A stretch of DNA of 64,000 nt from an uncultured Clostridium sp. (GTDB lineage: Bacteria; Bacillota; Clostridia; Clostridiales; Clostridiaceae). Shown here one piece after another: positions 53,631 through 62,809 of the stretch. The translations under genes were made by a program, and so were the position numbers. The notes beneath the pieces were generated by a model. The model saw nothing but the letters and a program-made list of their open reading frames with translations. It was not told the DNA's origin and made no database searches. How positions within the stretch are numbered: the stretch's first letter is position 1; each line of letters begins with the position of its first letter. Location of the stretch: assembly GCA_900547475.1 (NCBI GenBank), contig URGW01000002.1, forward strand, positions 1 through 64,000, in the 5' to 3' direction.

Positions 53631-54872
53631 TTATTTTTTAAACTTTAATCCAAACTTCCCTTTCAATCTTGTCCATATATTTAAATCATCATTATCATCC
53701 TCTTCTTCCTCTATATAATATTGATTACTTTCCTCACATTCATCTTTTGAATTATTAAATTCATAACTTTCTTCTTTTTCTTTATCAAAAAAATCTTTTT
53801 CTATATTTTGAACTTGAGCTTCATTGTGCATTAACTGCTTAATATTCAGACCCAATACATATATAGAGCTTTCTAACATATATAGTTTTTCTGTAGTATT
53901 ACAATATAAACCTTCAACTAGCTTATAATTTTCTTTATCTTTTTCTTTAACCCAAGCCTTTAATGTTATACTCTCTTCTCCTATTTTTATATCTTTAATA
54001 GAATATACTCCATCAAAAACTCTATATGAAACATTTTTAATTTTATCTATTATTCTACCTCTTAATATTGTATCTAGTCCATTAAATAATTTTTTGTTAT
54101 CTATTATTTCCATTGAAACTGTTTCTTTTACCTGATGGTATATAGGATATTCTTTCTCTTCTATTAACATAGTTAATATCTTTGTTTCATTAACATTAGA
54201 ATGGTAAAATTCATTTACTACTTTACTTTTTTCAAATAATTCTTCTAATTTATTATAGAAATACCCAAAATACAACAACACTATTTTTTCTTCATCTTTT
54301 ATATTATTTTCTATAACCTTTATGTTATCTAATATTTCATTTAAAATTTCTATAGACTCGTAATTTTTATTTTCTATAAATACTGATTTTAACTTTTCTA
54401 TTAATATTAAATTATCTGCAGTATTTCTTTCCTCTTCAATATCATTTACTGCCAACTTTTCAGTTACTATTTCATTGATTTTCTTTTCTTCTTCGTAGTT
54501 CTTTACTTCATTCATAATTTTATTTATAGATTCTTCTATAGATTCACCTTCATCTATAGTACTATTCTCATCTATGTATTTATCTTCATCTACTTCAACA
54601 ATATCTATAGAAATATTATTCTCTTTTTTAGACCTTATTTTAAAACTATTACTCTTTTTTTCTTCTAATATATTATCAACTCTATCTATAATAGAATCAC
54701 TAATACCTCTTTTTAATTCTTTTAGCTCTATTTTTATTTTTTCTATTTCCTCATTTGCTAATTGTAATTTTTGCTTTTGATTTTCTATTTGAATTTCTTT
54801 TTCTTCAATTATTTTTAATAACTCTTTTTTATTCATTACTTTTTCATCTAATTTAAACTTTTCTCTATCCAT
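53631..54872 (-). CDS. Coiled-coil protein of unknown function
   Basis: 413 residues, not recognised. A Lys/Glu coiled coil covers about 15-75 (LLKIIEEKEIQIENQKQKLQLANEEIEKIKIELKELKRG), then an acidic linker (to about 150), a central mixed region (about 150-350, with LRGRIIDKIKNVSYRVFDGVYSIKDIKIGEESITLKAWVKEKD), and an acidic C-terminus ending DLNIWTRLKGKFGLKFKK. No signal peptide or membrane helix, so it appears cytoplasmic. AGGATAAAGT precedes the ATG. It may be structural or bind a partner through the coiled coil; this is only a description. Confidence 0.65.
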   Translation of the reverse strand: MDREKFKLDEKVMNKKELLKIIEEKEIQIENQKQKLQLANEEIEKIKIELKELKRGISDSIIDRVDNILEEKKSNSFKIRSKKENNISIDIVEVDEDKYIDENSTIDEGESIEESINKIMNEVKNYEEEKKINEIVTEKLAVNDIEEERNTADNLILIEKLKSVFIENKNYESIEILNEILDNIKVIENNIKDEEKIVLLYFGYFYNKLEELFEKSKVVNEFYHSNVNETKILTMLIEEKEYPIYHQVKETVSMEIIDNKKLFNGLDTILRGRIIDKIKNVSYRVFDGVYSIKDIKIGEESITLKAWVKEKDKENYKLVEGLYCNTTEKLYMLESSIYVLGLNIKQLMHNEAQVQNIEKDFFDKEKEESYEFNNSKDECEESNQYYIEEEEDDNDDLNIWTRLKGKFGLKFKK

Positions 54873-54991
54873 ACTTTATCCTACTATCTTCTTTTAGATT
54901 AATATATTTATAAATACATTGTACTACTAAACTCTAATATTAAAGTTACAAAATAGTTACACCATTATTATATTACTTTTATTTAAGCCTA

Positions 54992-55495
54992 TTATATTAA
55001 TTTTTCAAAAGCTACTCTTTCACTTTCATCATCTAAATATATTATTCCACAATATTTAAAATCATTTTTCTCAAGTAACTTTTGCATTGAAATATTATCT
55101 TTATGTGTATCTATTTTTATGCTATTTACTCTATTTTCTTTACATAAACTTTCCACTTCTTTAATTATAGCTGAGGCAATTCCATTACCTTTAACTTTTT
55201 CACTAACAGCAATTCTATGTATAACAGCATAATTGCCACTATTTAACCATTCTCCATTATATATTTTTTTATATGTTTTATCTTCTTCAAATGAAACCAT
55301 TGCTGTTGCTAATATTTTATTTTCACTTTCTAATACATAACTACTATTTTTTTTAATATCATTATATATAGTATCACTATTTGGATATCCATTTTGCCAT
55401 TGATCTACTCTATTTTTTCTAAAATACTCCTTTGCTTCATTTATTATCTTCATTACGTTATTTATATCTTCTACAGTTGTCTTTCTAAATTTCAT
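54992..55495 (-). CDS. GNAT family N-acetyltransferase
   Basis: 167 residues with the GNAT core: VIHRIAVSEKVKGNGIASAIIKEVESLCKE is motif A, which binds acetyl-CoA, and SMQKLLEKNDFKYCGIIYLDD is motif B. The N-terminal part (RKTTVEDINNVMKIINEAKEYFRKNRVDQWQNGYP) resembles a group of clostridial GNATs. The substrate is unknown. GAGGAG precedes the ATG. Single gene. Confidence 0.85.
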   Translation of the reverse strand: MKFRKTTVEDINNVMKIINEAKEYFRKNRVDQWQNGYPNSDTIYNDIKKNSSYVLESENKILATAMVSFEEDKTYKKIYNGEWLNSGNYAVIHRIAVSEKVKGNGIASAIIKEVESLCKENRVNSIKIDTHKDNISMQKLLEKNDFKYCGIIYLDDESERVAFEKLI

Positions 55496-55590
55496 ATATA
55501 CTCCTCAATAAATAGCATTAAATTTTTACTACATATTTACTCTTTTATTATATAACAAAAGAGGGATAAAAGTATCCCCGTACATAAATT

Positions 55591-56568
55591 TTAAAATAAA
55601 AGCTTTTTTAAACTATTATTAATTCCTTGTAACATATTAGGTACTATCCTGGATATACTTGGTAAAAATATAGAAACTATAAATCCTATACCACAAGCAA
55701 CAAAAACAGTGTATTCCCTAGCTATTTGTCCTGTATAAATTTGATAGCCATGAATAGCTGAAATAGCAATAGTTCCAAATATTATCACCTTTGATACTAT
55801 CCAAGATGAAATGCTTATTATTCTACATATAAAAATTAATATCGATAATAGTACTATTATTGGTAACACTAATATTTTTACTGGTATCAATAATAAACCT
55901 AAAACCCCATCAGAGCCTTTTTCTTTTTTGACTACAACATTTTTATTTATTTCTTTATTGTTATAACTTCTATCTCTAGAATCATATTCTTTATTATTTT
56001 TGCTTACACTACTTCTTTTAGCTGAGTTATTATTTTTATTATTCTTTCTACTCTTATAATTAGTTTTTTTCTTTATCTTTTTTATAATTTTTTCTTCGAA
56101 ATCTTCCTCTTCATCTTCATCATCAAAAAATTCATCACATTCTTCAAAATCTTCCTTTGATTTAAATATAACTCTTTCTTCCTCAGTCTCATTATCTTGG
56201 ATTAAAGACTCTTTCACTATTTCTTCTCTGCTAATTAAGACAGTAGCAGCATAACTATTTTCTATATTTTGATTTTCAAGTTTAACTTCTTCTTTATTTA
56301 CTGATATATCAACTGGTTTTTCTTCAATTTTATTTTTCTTAAATAGAGAACTTACTTCTTCATCAAATATTTCTTCCTTTTGATCTTGTAATATACTTCC
56401 TTCATATTTTAATGAATCATATGCTTCTTTAAACAAATCTAGGAATTTTTTTAATCTTTTTTCATCTTTTACTTCTTCTTTAAATATTTCAACTTGCCTA
56501 TTATAAGCTTCTTTAATCTCTTCTTGAGTTGCATTTTTCTCAATACCTAAAACTTTATAGTAATTCAT
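55591..56568 (-). CDS. J-domain-like membrane protein lacking the HPD motif
   Basis: 325 residues. Residues 1-60 (MNYYKVLGIEKNATQEEIKEAYNRQVEIFKEEVKDEKRLKKFLDLFKEAYDSL) follow the J-domain pattern of DnaJ, but the HPD tripeptide that activates Hsp70 is absent; the position reads IFKEEV. An acidic and Lys/Asn-rich linker (about 60-215) leads to two or three helices (about 220-255, 256-280 and 285-305) before a short C-terminal tail. Such J-like proteins may bind chaperones or client proteins without stimulating ATPase activity. Its function is not known. GGAGGAGAGG precedes the ATG. Confidence 0.75.
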   Translation of the reverse strand: MNYYKVLGIEKNATQEEIKEAYNRQVEIFKEEVKDEKRLKKFLDLFKEAYDSLKYEGSILQDQKEEIFDEEVSSLFKKNKIEEKPVDISVNKEEVKLENQNIENSYAATVLISREEIVKESLIQDNETEEERVIFKSKEDFEECDEFFDDEDEEEDFEEKIIKKIKKKTNYKSRKNNKNNNSAKRSSVSKNNKEYDSRDRSYNNKEINKNVVVKKEKGSDGVLGLLLIPVKILVLPIIVLLSILIFICRIISISSWIVSKVIIFGTIAISAIHGYQIYTGQIAREYTVFVACGIGFIVSIFLPSISRIVPNMLQGINNSLKKLLF

Positions 56569-56874
56569 TTCCTCTCCTCCTATCCTTGCCTATTTATATA
56601 CATTACTGATTATATCAATTTTATTATAAACCCACAAATAGTACATATAACTAAGAACTTTAAATAAAAACAATTATCTACTACATGCATTTTACATTTT
56701 TAAATACTTTATTACATTTATTCTTTTTTTTGTTATATAATCTATATTAAGGTTGATTTTTGTTTTTTAAATGTCTATAATATATATTAAATAATAATTA
56801 TTATTCCTTATATATATATAATATATTTTTCAAAATAGAAAATACTATATATATTAAATAAACGAGGTGAAGTT
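56569..56874. other. AT-rich gap before L-lactate dehydrogenase
   Basis: 306 bp with long A/T and TATATA tracts. A TATAAT lies at 56736-56741, but the -35 region is weak. I found no clear Rex box (TTGTTAAN4TTAACAA) and no ORF or hairpin of note. Confidence 0.4.
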
Positions 56875-57813
56875 ATGAGTAAAATATCAATAATAGGTGC
56901 AGGTGCAATTGGTGCTACAACAGCATTTGCCTTACTACAAAAAGGAATAGCACGAGAAATTGTAATTAATGATATAAATCAAGAAAAGGCCCTAGGAGAA
57001 GTTCTAGACTTAATGCATGGTAGTTCTTTATGTAGGCCTTGTAATGTTACTTTAGGTACTTTAGAAGATACTAAAGATTCAGATATAATTATAATAACTG
57101 CTGGATCTCCACAAAAACCTGGTGAAACTAGATTAGATTTAGTAGATAAAAACTATGCAATATTTAAAAGTTTCATTCCAAAAATTGCAAAATTAAGTCC
57201 AAATTCAATATTATTAGTTGTATCTAACCCTGTAGATGTTCTTTCATATATGACATATAAACTTTCCGGCTTCCCAAAAGAAAGAGTAATAGGTTCTGGT
57301 ACTGTATTAGATACAGCAAGGCTTAGAAGCTTACTTGGTAAATATTTCGGAATTGATGGAAGAAATGTAGAAGGTTATGTTCTAGGTGAACATGGTGACA
57401 GTGAATTTGTAACTTGGTCATCATTAATGATTGGTAGCATACCAGTAAAAAGCTTCTCTGAGCAAAATTCTATAGCTTGGGATAAAGAAACTGAAACTGT
57501 TATAGCTGAAGATGTTAAAAATTGTGCTTATGAAGTTATTAAAAGAAAGGGTGCTACTGCTTTTGCTGTTGCAATAGCTCTTGAAAGAATAGTTGAAGCT
57601 ATTATTAGAGATGAAAAATCTATTTTAACTGTTTCAACTTTATTAAATGACTATTATGGTGTTAATGATGCTTATTTAAGCGTTCCTACTATTCTTGGAA
57701 GAAATGGTATAGAAAAAGTTTTAAATATTCAATTATCACCTACTGAGCAAGAAAAGTTTGTATCATCAGCTAATTTAATGAAACAATATATAGATAGAAT
57801 TAATGATAAATAA
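56875..57813 (+). CDS. ldh: L-lactate dehydrogenase
   Basis: 312 residues. The NAD site IIGAGAIGAT, the substrate loop AGSPQKPGETR with Gln80 and Arg86, the DTARLR helix (Arg149) and the active-site GEHGDSE (His173) are all present. Gln rather than Arg at the substrate-specificity position marks it as a lactate and not a malate dehydrogenase. It reduces pyruvate to lactate with NADH during fermentation. CGAGGTGAAG precedes the ATG. It ends at a strong terminator. Confidence 0.95.
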   Translation: MSKISIIGAGAIGATTAFALLQKGIAREIVINDINQEKALGEVLDLMHGSSLCRPCNVTLGTLEDTKDSDIIIITAGSPQKPGETRLDLVDKNYAIFKSFIPKIAKLSPNSILLVVSNPVDVLSYMTYKLSGFPKERVIGSGTVLDTARLRSLLGKYFGIDGRNVEGYVLGEHGDSEFVTWSSLMIGSIPVKSFSEQNSIAWDKETETVIAEDVKNCAYEVIKRKGATAFAVAIALERIVEAIIRDEKSILTVSTLLNDYYGVNDAYLSVPTILGRNGIEKVLNIQLSPTEQEKFVSSANLMKQYIDRINDK

Positions 57814-57820
57814 AATCAAT

Positions 57821-57853
57821 AAAAAACTGTATCAAAATCTGATACAGTTTTTT
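57821..57853 (+). terminator. Terminator of ldh
   Basis: AAAAAACTGTATC at 57821-57833 pairs perfectly with GATACAGTTTTTT at 57841-57853, with a U-run on the plus strand. It may also serve the convergent NlpC/P60 gene. Confidence 0.9.
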
Positions 57854-57917
57854 ATTAAATTAAGTTATTATATAACCTTAATTAAGATAATACTTTTTTT
57901 AAATAACTAAATAAATT

Positions 57918-59483
57918 TTATAGAACTCTTCTAGCTCGTCCAATTGAACTCCATGGAACATCAGTTATTCTTACTTTTTTACCATGGTTTGGAGATTCTA
58001 TCCATTGTCCATTTCCTATATACATACCAACATGTCCTAAATTACTATAGAACAATAAATCACCCGGCTGTACATCATCTAATGATACTTCTACCCCGCT
58101 TTTTATTTGGTCATAAGTTGTTCTTCCAATACTTATATTAGCTTTACTAAATCCCCATTGCATAAACCCAGAACAATCAAACATTCTTACTCCACTATCA
58201 ACGTATTGATATAAAGTATCATATTTACCCGCAGAAGCATAGTCTGGGAATCTATTCTTTAATGTTTGTATTGATGCGCTAGTCACTAATTCTCCTGAAC
58301 CACCATAAGCATATGGAGATCCAATATGAGATTTTAACTCTTCTAATACAATGTTATATGCATTAGAAACAGAAGTATTACTATCGCTATTATTACTACT
58401 ATTGTTTCCCGTATTATTATCACTTCCAGTAGATATTTTTACATAATCTGAACTTACGTATCCAACTGATCCTTTAAAATTAATTTTATACCAATTTCCT
58501 TCTTTTCCAGTTATATTGACACTTTCATTGTTTAGTAAATATCCTAATACTACTGCAGTTGAAGAAGGCTGTTTTCTTACTCTTAGATTAGAAGAAACAT
58601 TTGTAACAACTCCCATAGTATTCATTGTTTGAGAAGAATTATTACTATCGCTTGTTGAATTACTATTTCCAGTATTTGAATTCGATTCCGAAGATGGTTT
58701 ATTTTCAGTTATATAATCCTTATGAACATAAGCATATGATGAATTATACTTAATTTTATACCAACTTCCTGTTTCACCTACTATATTCACAGAATTACCT
58801 GAGTATAAAGTTCCTAAAATAGTTGAACTAGTAGATGCTTCTTTACGAACTCTAAGTCCTCCACTACTTACATTATAAACGTACCCTGTTTTATTAACTT
58901 CTGTTTCTGAAGAACCAGTATTTTCTGTATTATTACTTTGTGTATTATTAGTTGAATTGCCATTAGTTGTGATATATTCTTTACTTACATAACCATACCC
59001 ACTATTATATTGTATTTTATACCATTCTCCTTCTGATCCAACTATATTTACTTCAGTATTGTTAGTAAGATATCCTAATATTGATGAGCTTGTAGACGCC
59101 CCACTTCTTACTCTTAAATTAGTAGATACATTATAGACCTTACCTTTTGTTGATATTACTGAAGATGATGAAATCTCTTTTACATAATCTCCATGAACAT
59201 AACCAGTTATTCCATTGTACTTAATTTGATACCAACTTCCGCTTTTAGAAATGATATCAAATGTACTACCATTTCGCATAGTTCCTAATACTGATGAGTT
59301 TGTGCTTGCTGATTCTCTAATTCTTAAAGTTGAAGTTACATTAACAACTTGTCCTTTACTTATAGATGCTACTTCTATTCCACTATTTATTTCTGTAGCA
59401 CTAGCTGGTACATTTTTAACAGATAAAATAGTTCCAACAACACCAGAAATAGCAATTATCTTTTTTATCTTTTTTTTCTGCAT
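57918..59483 (-). CDS. Secreted NlpC/P60 cell-wall hydrolase with four SH3 domains
   Basis: About 521 residues. A signal peptide (KKIKKIIAISGVVGTILSVKNVPASA) is followed by four bacterial SH3 domains, at about 44-103, 114-173, 200-262 and 292-350, separated by Asn/Ser-rich linkers. The C-terminal NlpC/P60 domain (about 375-521) has the catalytic Cys in MFDCSGF (441 counted from the upstream ATG) and His in LGHVGMYIG (488). It likely cuts peptide cross-links in peptidoglycan, with the SH3 domains binding the wall. The start is uncertain: ATG at 59483 follows GTGGAAAAAT, while the ATG at 59495 abuts GGGGG directly. Convergent with ldh. Confidence 0.92.
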   Translation of the reverse strand: MQKKKIKKIIAISGVVGTILSVKNVPASATEINSGIEVASISKGQVVNVTSTLRIRESASTNSSVLGTMRNGSTFDIISKSGSWYQIKYNGITGYVHGDYVKEISSSSVISTKGKVYNVSTNLRVRSGASTSSSILGYLTNNTEVNIVGSEGEWYKIQYNSGYGYVSKEYITTNGNSTNNTQSNNTENTGSSETEVNKTGYVYNVSSGGLRVRKEASTSSTILGTLYSGNSVNIVGETGSWYKIKYNSSYAYVHKDYITENKPSSESNSNTGNSNSTSDSNNSSQTMNTMGVVTNVSSNLRVRKQPSSTAVVLGYLLNNESVNITGKEGNWYKINFKGSVGYVSSDYVKISTGSDNNTGNNSSNNSDSNTSVSNAYNIVLEELKSHIGSPYAYGGSGELVTSASIQTLKNRFPDYASAGKYDTLYQYVDSGVRMFDCSGFMQWGFSKANISIGRTTYDQIKSGVEVSLDDVQPGDLLFYSNLGHVGMYIGNGQWIESPNHGKKVRITDVPWSSIGRARRVL

Positions 59484-59615
59484 ATTTTTCCACATCCCCC
59501 GCTTACTTAAATATATATTTTGACATAATAAATTATATATTTTTTCACTTTAATTTGCCATATTTTTTAGCACATTCTTCTTATTTTTTATCATTTTTAA
59601 TAAATTTAATCTGTA

Positions 59616-61070
59616 TTATCTAAGATTTTTTATCATATCATTTTTCAGATTCCATAATTTTTCTGACAAATCAACATAATATCCCTGTGGATTATTAAAT
59701 CTCTTTACCTCCTCCCACAATAATTCCACTTGTTCTAAAGAATATTTTCGAATCTCATCCAACTTTGGTGTTTTATAAACACATTCCCCTTGAATAAAAA
59801 TTGGCACTTGTATCTTTTTCGCATAATAATTTGTTACAACTTTCCTCTTCCATGTATGTATAGGATCAAATATCTCATAATCTTTTGAATCATCTATTAT
59901 TTCATTTCCTAATGTTAATACATCTGCTATAGCTTTATTATTCTCCTTATCAAATAGCCTCCAAACTGTTTTATAACCTGGATTTGTGACCTTTTCTATA
60001 TTTTCTGATAACTTAATTCTTGGAACTATATTATTTTTTTCCTCAACTGCAACTAACTTATATACTCCTCCAAATACAGGTTCTGACTTTGCAGTTATTA
60101 ATCTTTCTCCAACTCCAAATATATCAATACAAGCTCCTTGATTCATAAGATCTGCTATTATATATTCATCTAAACTATTAGATGCAAGTATTTTACAACC
60201 TTCTAATCCATTTATATTTAATATTTTTCTTATTTCCTTTGAAAGATATGCCAAATCACCACTATCTAATCTAACACCTTTAAGACTTTTTCCTTGTGGC
60301 TCTAATACCTCTTTAGAAACTTTAATAGCATTGATTATACCTGATTTTAAAACATTATAAGTATCTATTAATAAAACACAATTATCAGGATATGTTTTAG
60401 CATATGTCTCAAAAGCTTTATACTCATCACCAAATAATTGTATCCATGAATGAGCCATAGTTCCTACTGCTTTAACCCCAAATATCTCATCTGCAATAGT
60501 ATTTGCAGTTCCATCTGCACCACCTATATAAGCTGCTCTAGCACCATATATAGCTGCATCATATCCTTGACTACGCCTTGCCCCAAGTTCTAATACTTCT
60601 TTTCCTCCTGCAGCTCTTCTTATTCTATTTGCTTTTGTAGCTATTAGACTCTGATGATTAATTGTTAAAAGTAACATTGTTTCTATCAACTGCGCTTCTA
60701 TAACTTTTGCTTTAACAGTTATTAAAGGTTCATTAGGAAATACAGGCGTTCCTTCTTTTATAGCATAAATATCACCTGTAAACTTAAAATTTAATAAATA
60801 CTCTAGAAACTCTTCACTAAATAATTTTCTTTGTCTTAAATATTCAATATCATTTTTAGTAAAATTTAAACCTTTTATATATTCAATTACTTGCTCTAAA
60901 CCGGCTAAAATTGCAAATCCTGAGTTGTCAGGATTTTTTCTAAAGAACATATCAAAATAAACTATTTTATCTTTTAAATTATTTTTAAAATACCCATTAG
61001 CCATAGTAAATTCATAAAAATCTACTAACATACTTAAATTTCTTTCATCTTCTAGGCTTATTTTTATCAT
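59616..61070 (-). CDS. pncB: Nicotinate phosphoribosyltransferase
   Basis: 484 residues. LVDFYEFTMANGYF at the N-terminus, AHSWIQLFGDEYKAFETYA with His207 (the His phosphorylated during the reaction), RLDSGDLAYLSKEIRKIL and ILASNSLDEY are all conserved in NAPRTase. It makes nicotinate mononucleotide from nicotinate, PRPP and ATP in the NAD salvage pathway. Ribosome binding site AAAGGAGC lies 7 nt before the ATG. Single gene. Confidence 0.93.
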   Translation of the reverse strand: MIKISLEDERNLSMLVDFYEFTMANGYFKNNLKDKIVYFDMFFRKNPDNSGFAILAGLEQVIEYIKGLNFTKNDIEYLRQRKLFSEEFLEYLLNFKFTGDIYAIKEGTPVFPNEPLITVKAKVIEAQLIETMLLLTINHQSLIATKANRIRRAAGGKEVLELGARRSQGYDAAIYGARAAYIGGADGTANTIADEIFGVKAVGTMAHSWIQLFGDEYKAFETYAKTYPDNCVLLIDTYNVLKSGIINAIKVSKEVLEPQGKSLKGVRLDSGDLAYLSKEIRKILNINGLEGCKILASNSLDEYIIADLMNQGACIDIFGVGERLITAKSEPVFGGVYKLVAVEEKNNIVPRIKLSENIEKVTNPGYKTVWRLFDKENNKAIADVLTLGNEIIDDSKDYEIFDPIHTWKRKVVTNYYAKKIQVPIFIQGECVYKTPKLDEIRKYSLEQVELLWEEVKRFNNPQGYYVDLSEKLWNLKNDMIKNLR

Positions 61071-61188
61071 ATTTAATGCTCCTTTAAATTATAAAATACC
61101 TTAATTTAAATTAATTTCCATAGTCACATTTTTATTATCTTTTGCTATATCATAAACTTTTACTCATACTTCTTCATAAAATATAAAA

Positions 61189-61227
61189 AATGCTTAAAAA
61201 AAGATAAACTATCTTCTTTTAAGCATT
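61189..61227 (-). terminator. Terminator after GNAT gene
   Basis: AATGCTTAAAA at 61189-61199 pairs perfectly with TTTTAAGCATT at 61217-61227. On the minus strand TTTTTTA follows. Confidence 0.8.
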
Positions 61228-61231
61228 AATC

Positions 61232-61783
61232 TTAAATTATCTTTGCTAAAACATATCTTCTAAGTCCACCATATTTTAATTTATCCTTTTTAATTTCATA
61301 ACCTAAACTCTTAAATGTATTTACACTAAACTCATTATATGGTGATGCTGTAGCACATAATATCTTAGTATCTTCTTTTACAGCAATTTTCTCCAATTCT
61401 TCACATATTATTTTTTGAAGCTTATTTCCTCTATACTCTTCCTTGACTACAGTAGATTCTATTTGTCCTATCTTTAATAATTCTTCATTTTCTAATCCTA
61501 TGTCATAACCATAGTTAGATTTATCATAACCCTTTTTAGCATAAACCCCCATTGCAATAAGCTCGTCATCTTCTGTAACACATCCAAGTATCTTTCCATT
61601 TTTCTTTATATATTCTTCAAACTCTTCTCTTTCTGTATCAGCATATAACTCTTTATTTTCAAGTCCATCTATTATTATTTTTTGTAATTCCATAATTTTA
61701 TCTAAATAAGATATATTTAGTACTTTTAACTCCACTTTAACTTCTATCCCATCTTTTCTTTTTAAATTTAATATATTATTCAA
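61232..61783 (-). CDS. GNAT family N-acetyltransferase
   Basis: 183 residues. GQIESTVVKEEYRGNKLQKIICEELEKIAVKE contains the R/Q-x-x-G-x-G/A-like acetyl-CoA motif of GNAT, in a less common form (EEYRGNKLQ), and NEFSVNTFKSLGYEIKKDKLKYGG is motif B. The start codon is TTG at 61783, 7 nt past GGAGG. The substrate is unknown. Single gene with terminator. Confidence 0.82.
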   Translation of the reverse strand: MNNILNLKRKDGIEVKVELKVLNISYLDKIMELQKIIIDGLENKELYADTEREEFEEYIKKNGKILGCVTEDDELIAMGVYAKKGYDKSNYGYDIGLENEELLKIGQIESTVVKEEYRGNKLQKIICEELEKIAVKEDTKILCATASPYNEFSVNTFKSLGYEIKKDKLKYGGLRRYVLAKII

Positions 61784-61910
61784 ATTTATACCTCCAAACT
61801 TTTCTTCTACCTAATCAAAATTTTACCTTGTATATAACTAGAATTAAAACATTACTTTCTTATAAATTCTAATATACCTTTAACCTTCAATGCAACTCCA
61901 AGAAAAAATT

Positions 61911-61937
61911 TAAGCTGCCCCTTTATGAGACAGCTTA
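61911..61937 (-). terminator. Terminator of mntP
   Basis: TAAGCTG at 61911-61917 pairs with CAGCTTA at 61931-61937, and the inner bases can extend the stem with G-C and G-U pairs. On the minus strand TTTTTTCTT follows. Confidence 0.7.
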
Positions 61938-61942
61938 CTTTA

Positions 61943-62587
61943 CTAAAAAATATTGTGTATTAAATTCATTATAAATCCTGTATGCTCATTAAAAATATTT
62001 ATACCTATAATAATAAGAACAATTCCACCTATAAGTTCAGCATAATCTTTAAATACTAAACCAATTTTCTTACCTGCGATAACACCAATAAAACAGACTA
62101 TAAATGTTATTAATCCAATAATTAATGATGAAGAAACTATGTTAACATTTAAGAATGCAAAACTTACTCCTATAGCTAAAGCATCTATGCTTGTAGCAAT
62201 AGCAAGAGTAGTTAATTCCTTATTTGATAACTCACTTTTACTTTTTTCTTCCTCTTCTAAAGTAGTACTTGCTTCATTTGCAGCTTCTTCTTTTTCAGTA
62301 ATTACTTCTTTACGATTCTCATAAAACTCATAAATCATCTTACCACCTAAAATTGATAGTAATATTAAAGCAATCCAATGATCTATAGCTTTTATATATC
62401 CTTGAAAGCTTATTCCTAACATCCATCCCATTAATGGCATTACTGCTTGAAAAACTCCAAAGAATAAAGCTATTCTTATAGCTATTCCTTTAGTTAAATT
62501 TTTCAAAGTCATTCCTTTTGTAACTGATACAGCAAATGCATCCATTGATAAAGCAATTGCTGTAAGTACAATTGTAATAATGTTCAT
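61943..62587 (-). CDS. mntP: Manganese efflux pump MntP
   Basis: 214 residues with six helices in two repeats. ALSMDAFAVSVTKG and ATSIDALAIGVSFAF carry the two conserved Asp residues of MntP, and an acidic loop (about 100-128) joins the two halves. It exports Mn2+. I chose the ATG at 62587, 7 nt past GAGGAG. It is controlled by the riboswitch at 62634-62767, which fits its function because yybP-ykoY elements sense Mn2+. Confidence 0.94.
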   Translation of the reverse strand: MNIITIVLTAIALSMDAFAVSVTKGMTLKNLTKGIAIRIALFFGVFQAVMPLMGWMLGISFQGYIKAIDHWIALILLSILGGKMIYEFYENRKEVITEKEEAANEASTTLEEEEKSKSELSNKELTTLAIATSIDALAIGVSFAFLNVNIVSSSLIIGLITFIVCFIGVIAGKKIGLVFKDYAELIGGIVLIIIGINIFNEHTGFIMNLIHNIF

Positions 62588-62633
62588 AATCATTCTCCTC
62601 ACTTATTATTTTCTCTTATTTTTTTACTTATAT

Positions 62634-62688
62634 ACAAAAAAATAACGAGATTCATGGATGCAAAAAAGCATCCATGAGTCTCGTTATT
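62634..62688 (-). terminator. Riboswitch-controlled terminator before mntP
   Basis: The arms at 62641-62661 and 62668-62688 (AATAACGAGA... and its complement) form a 21-bp stem with one mismatch and a 6-nt loop. Seven T follow on the minus strand. Its right arm competes with the aptamer P1. Confidence 0.92.
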
Positions 62689-62767
62689 TAAGATTAAGCC
62701 AGATTTCATTCAAAATCATTATGTTGACCTAACCACATTTACATGCTAACTACTCCCTCACAGGACC
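62634..62767 (-). ncRNA. yybP-ykoY manganese riboswitch with overlapping terminator, upstream of mntP
   Basis: The minus-strand leader has the family hallmarks GGGAGTAG and GTCAACAT. CTGTGAG on the 5' side can pair with CTCATGG on the 3' side to form P1. The 3' strand of P1 (with AACGAGA) is also the left arm of a 21-bp terminator hairpin. Mn2+ binding should hold P1 and block the terminator, switching mntP on. A near-perfect promoter precedes it. The aptamer spans about 62672-62767 and the terminator 62634-62688. Confidence 0.85.
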
Positions 62768-62772
62768 AACAT

Positions 62773-62801
62773 ATTATACTATTATATTATTTATATGTCA
62801 A
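62773..62801 (-). promoter_or_regulatory. Consensus promoter of mntP riboswitch transcript
   Basis: On the minus strand TTGACA (62801-62796) and TATAAT (62778-62773) are both exact consensus boxes with a 17-bp spacer. The start falls near 62766, at the first base pairs of P1. Confidence 0.9.
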
Positions 62802-62809
62802 TCATTTAC

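Noticed and set aside
56569..56874. Rex redox operator before ldh
   Set aside because: TTGTTATATAATC near 56730 has only one half of the expected TTGTTAAN4TTAACAA palindrome.
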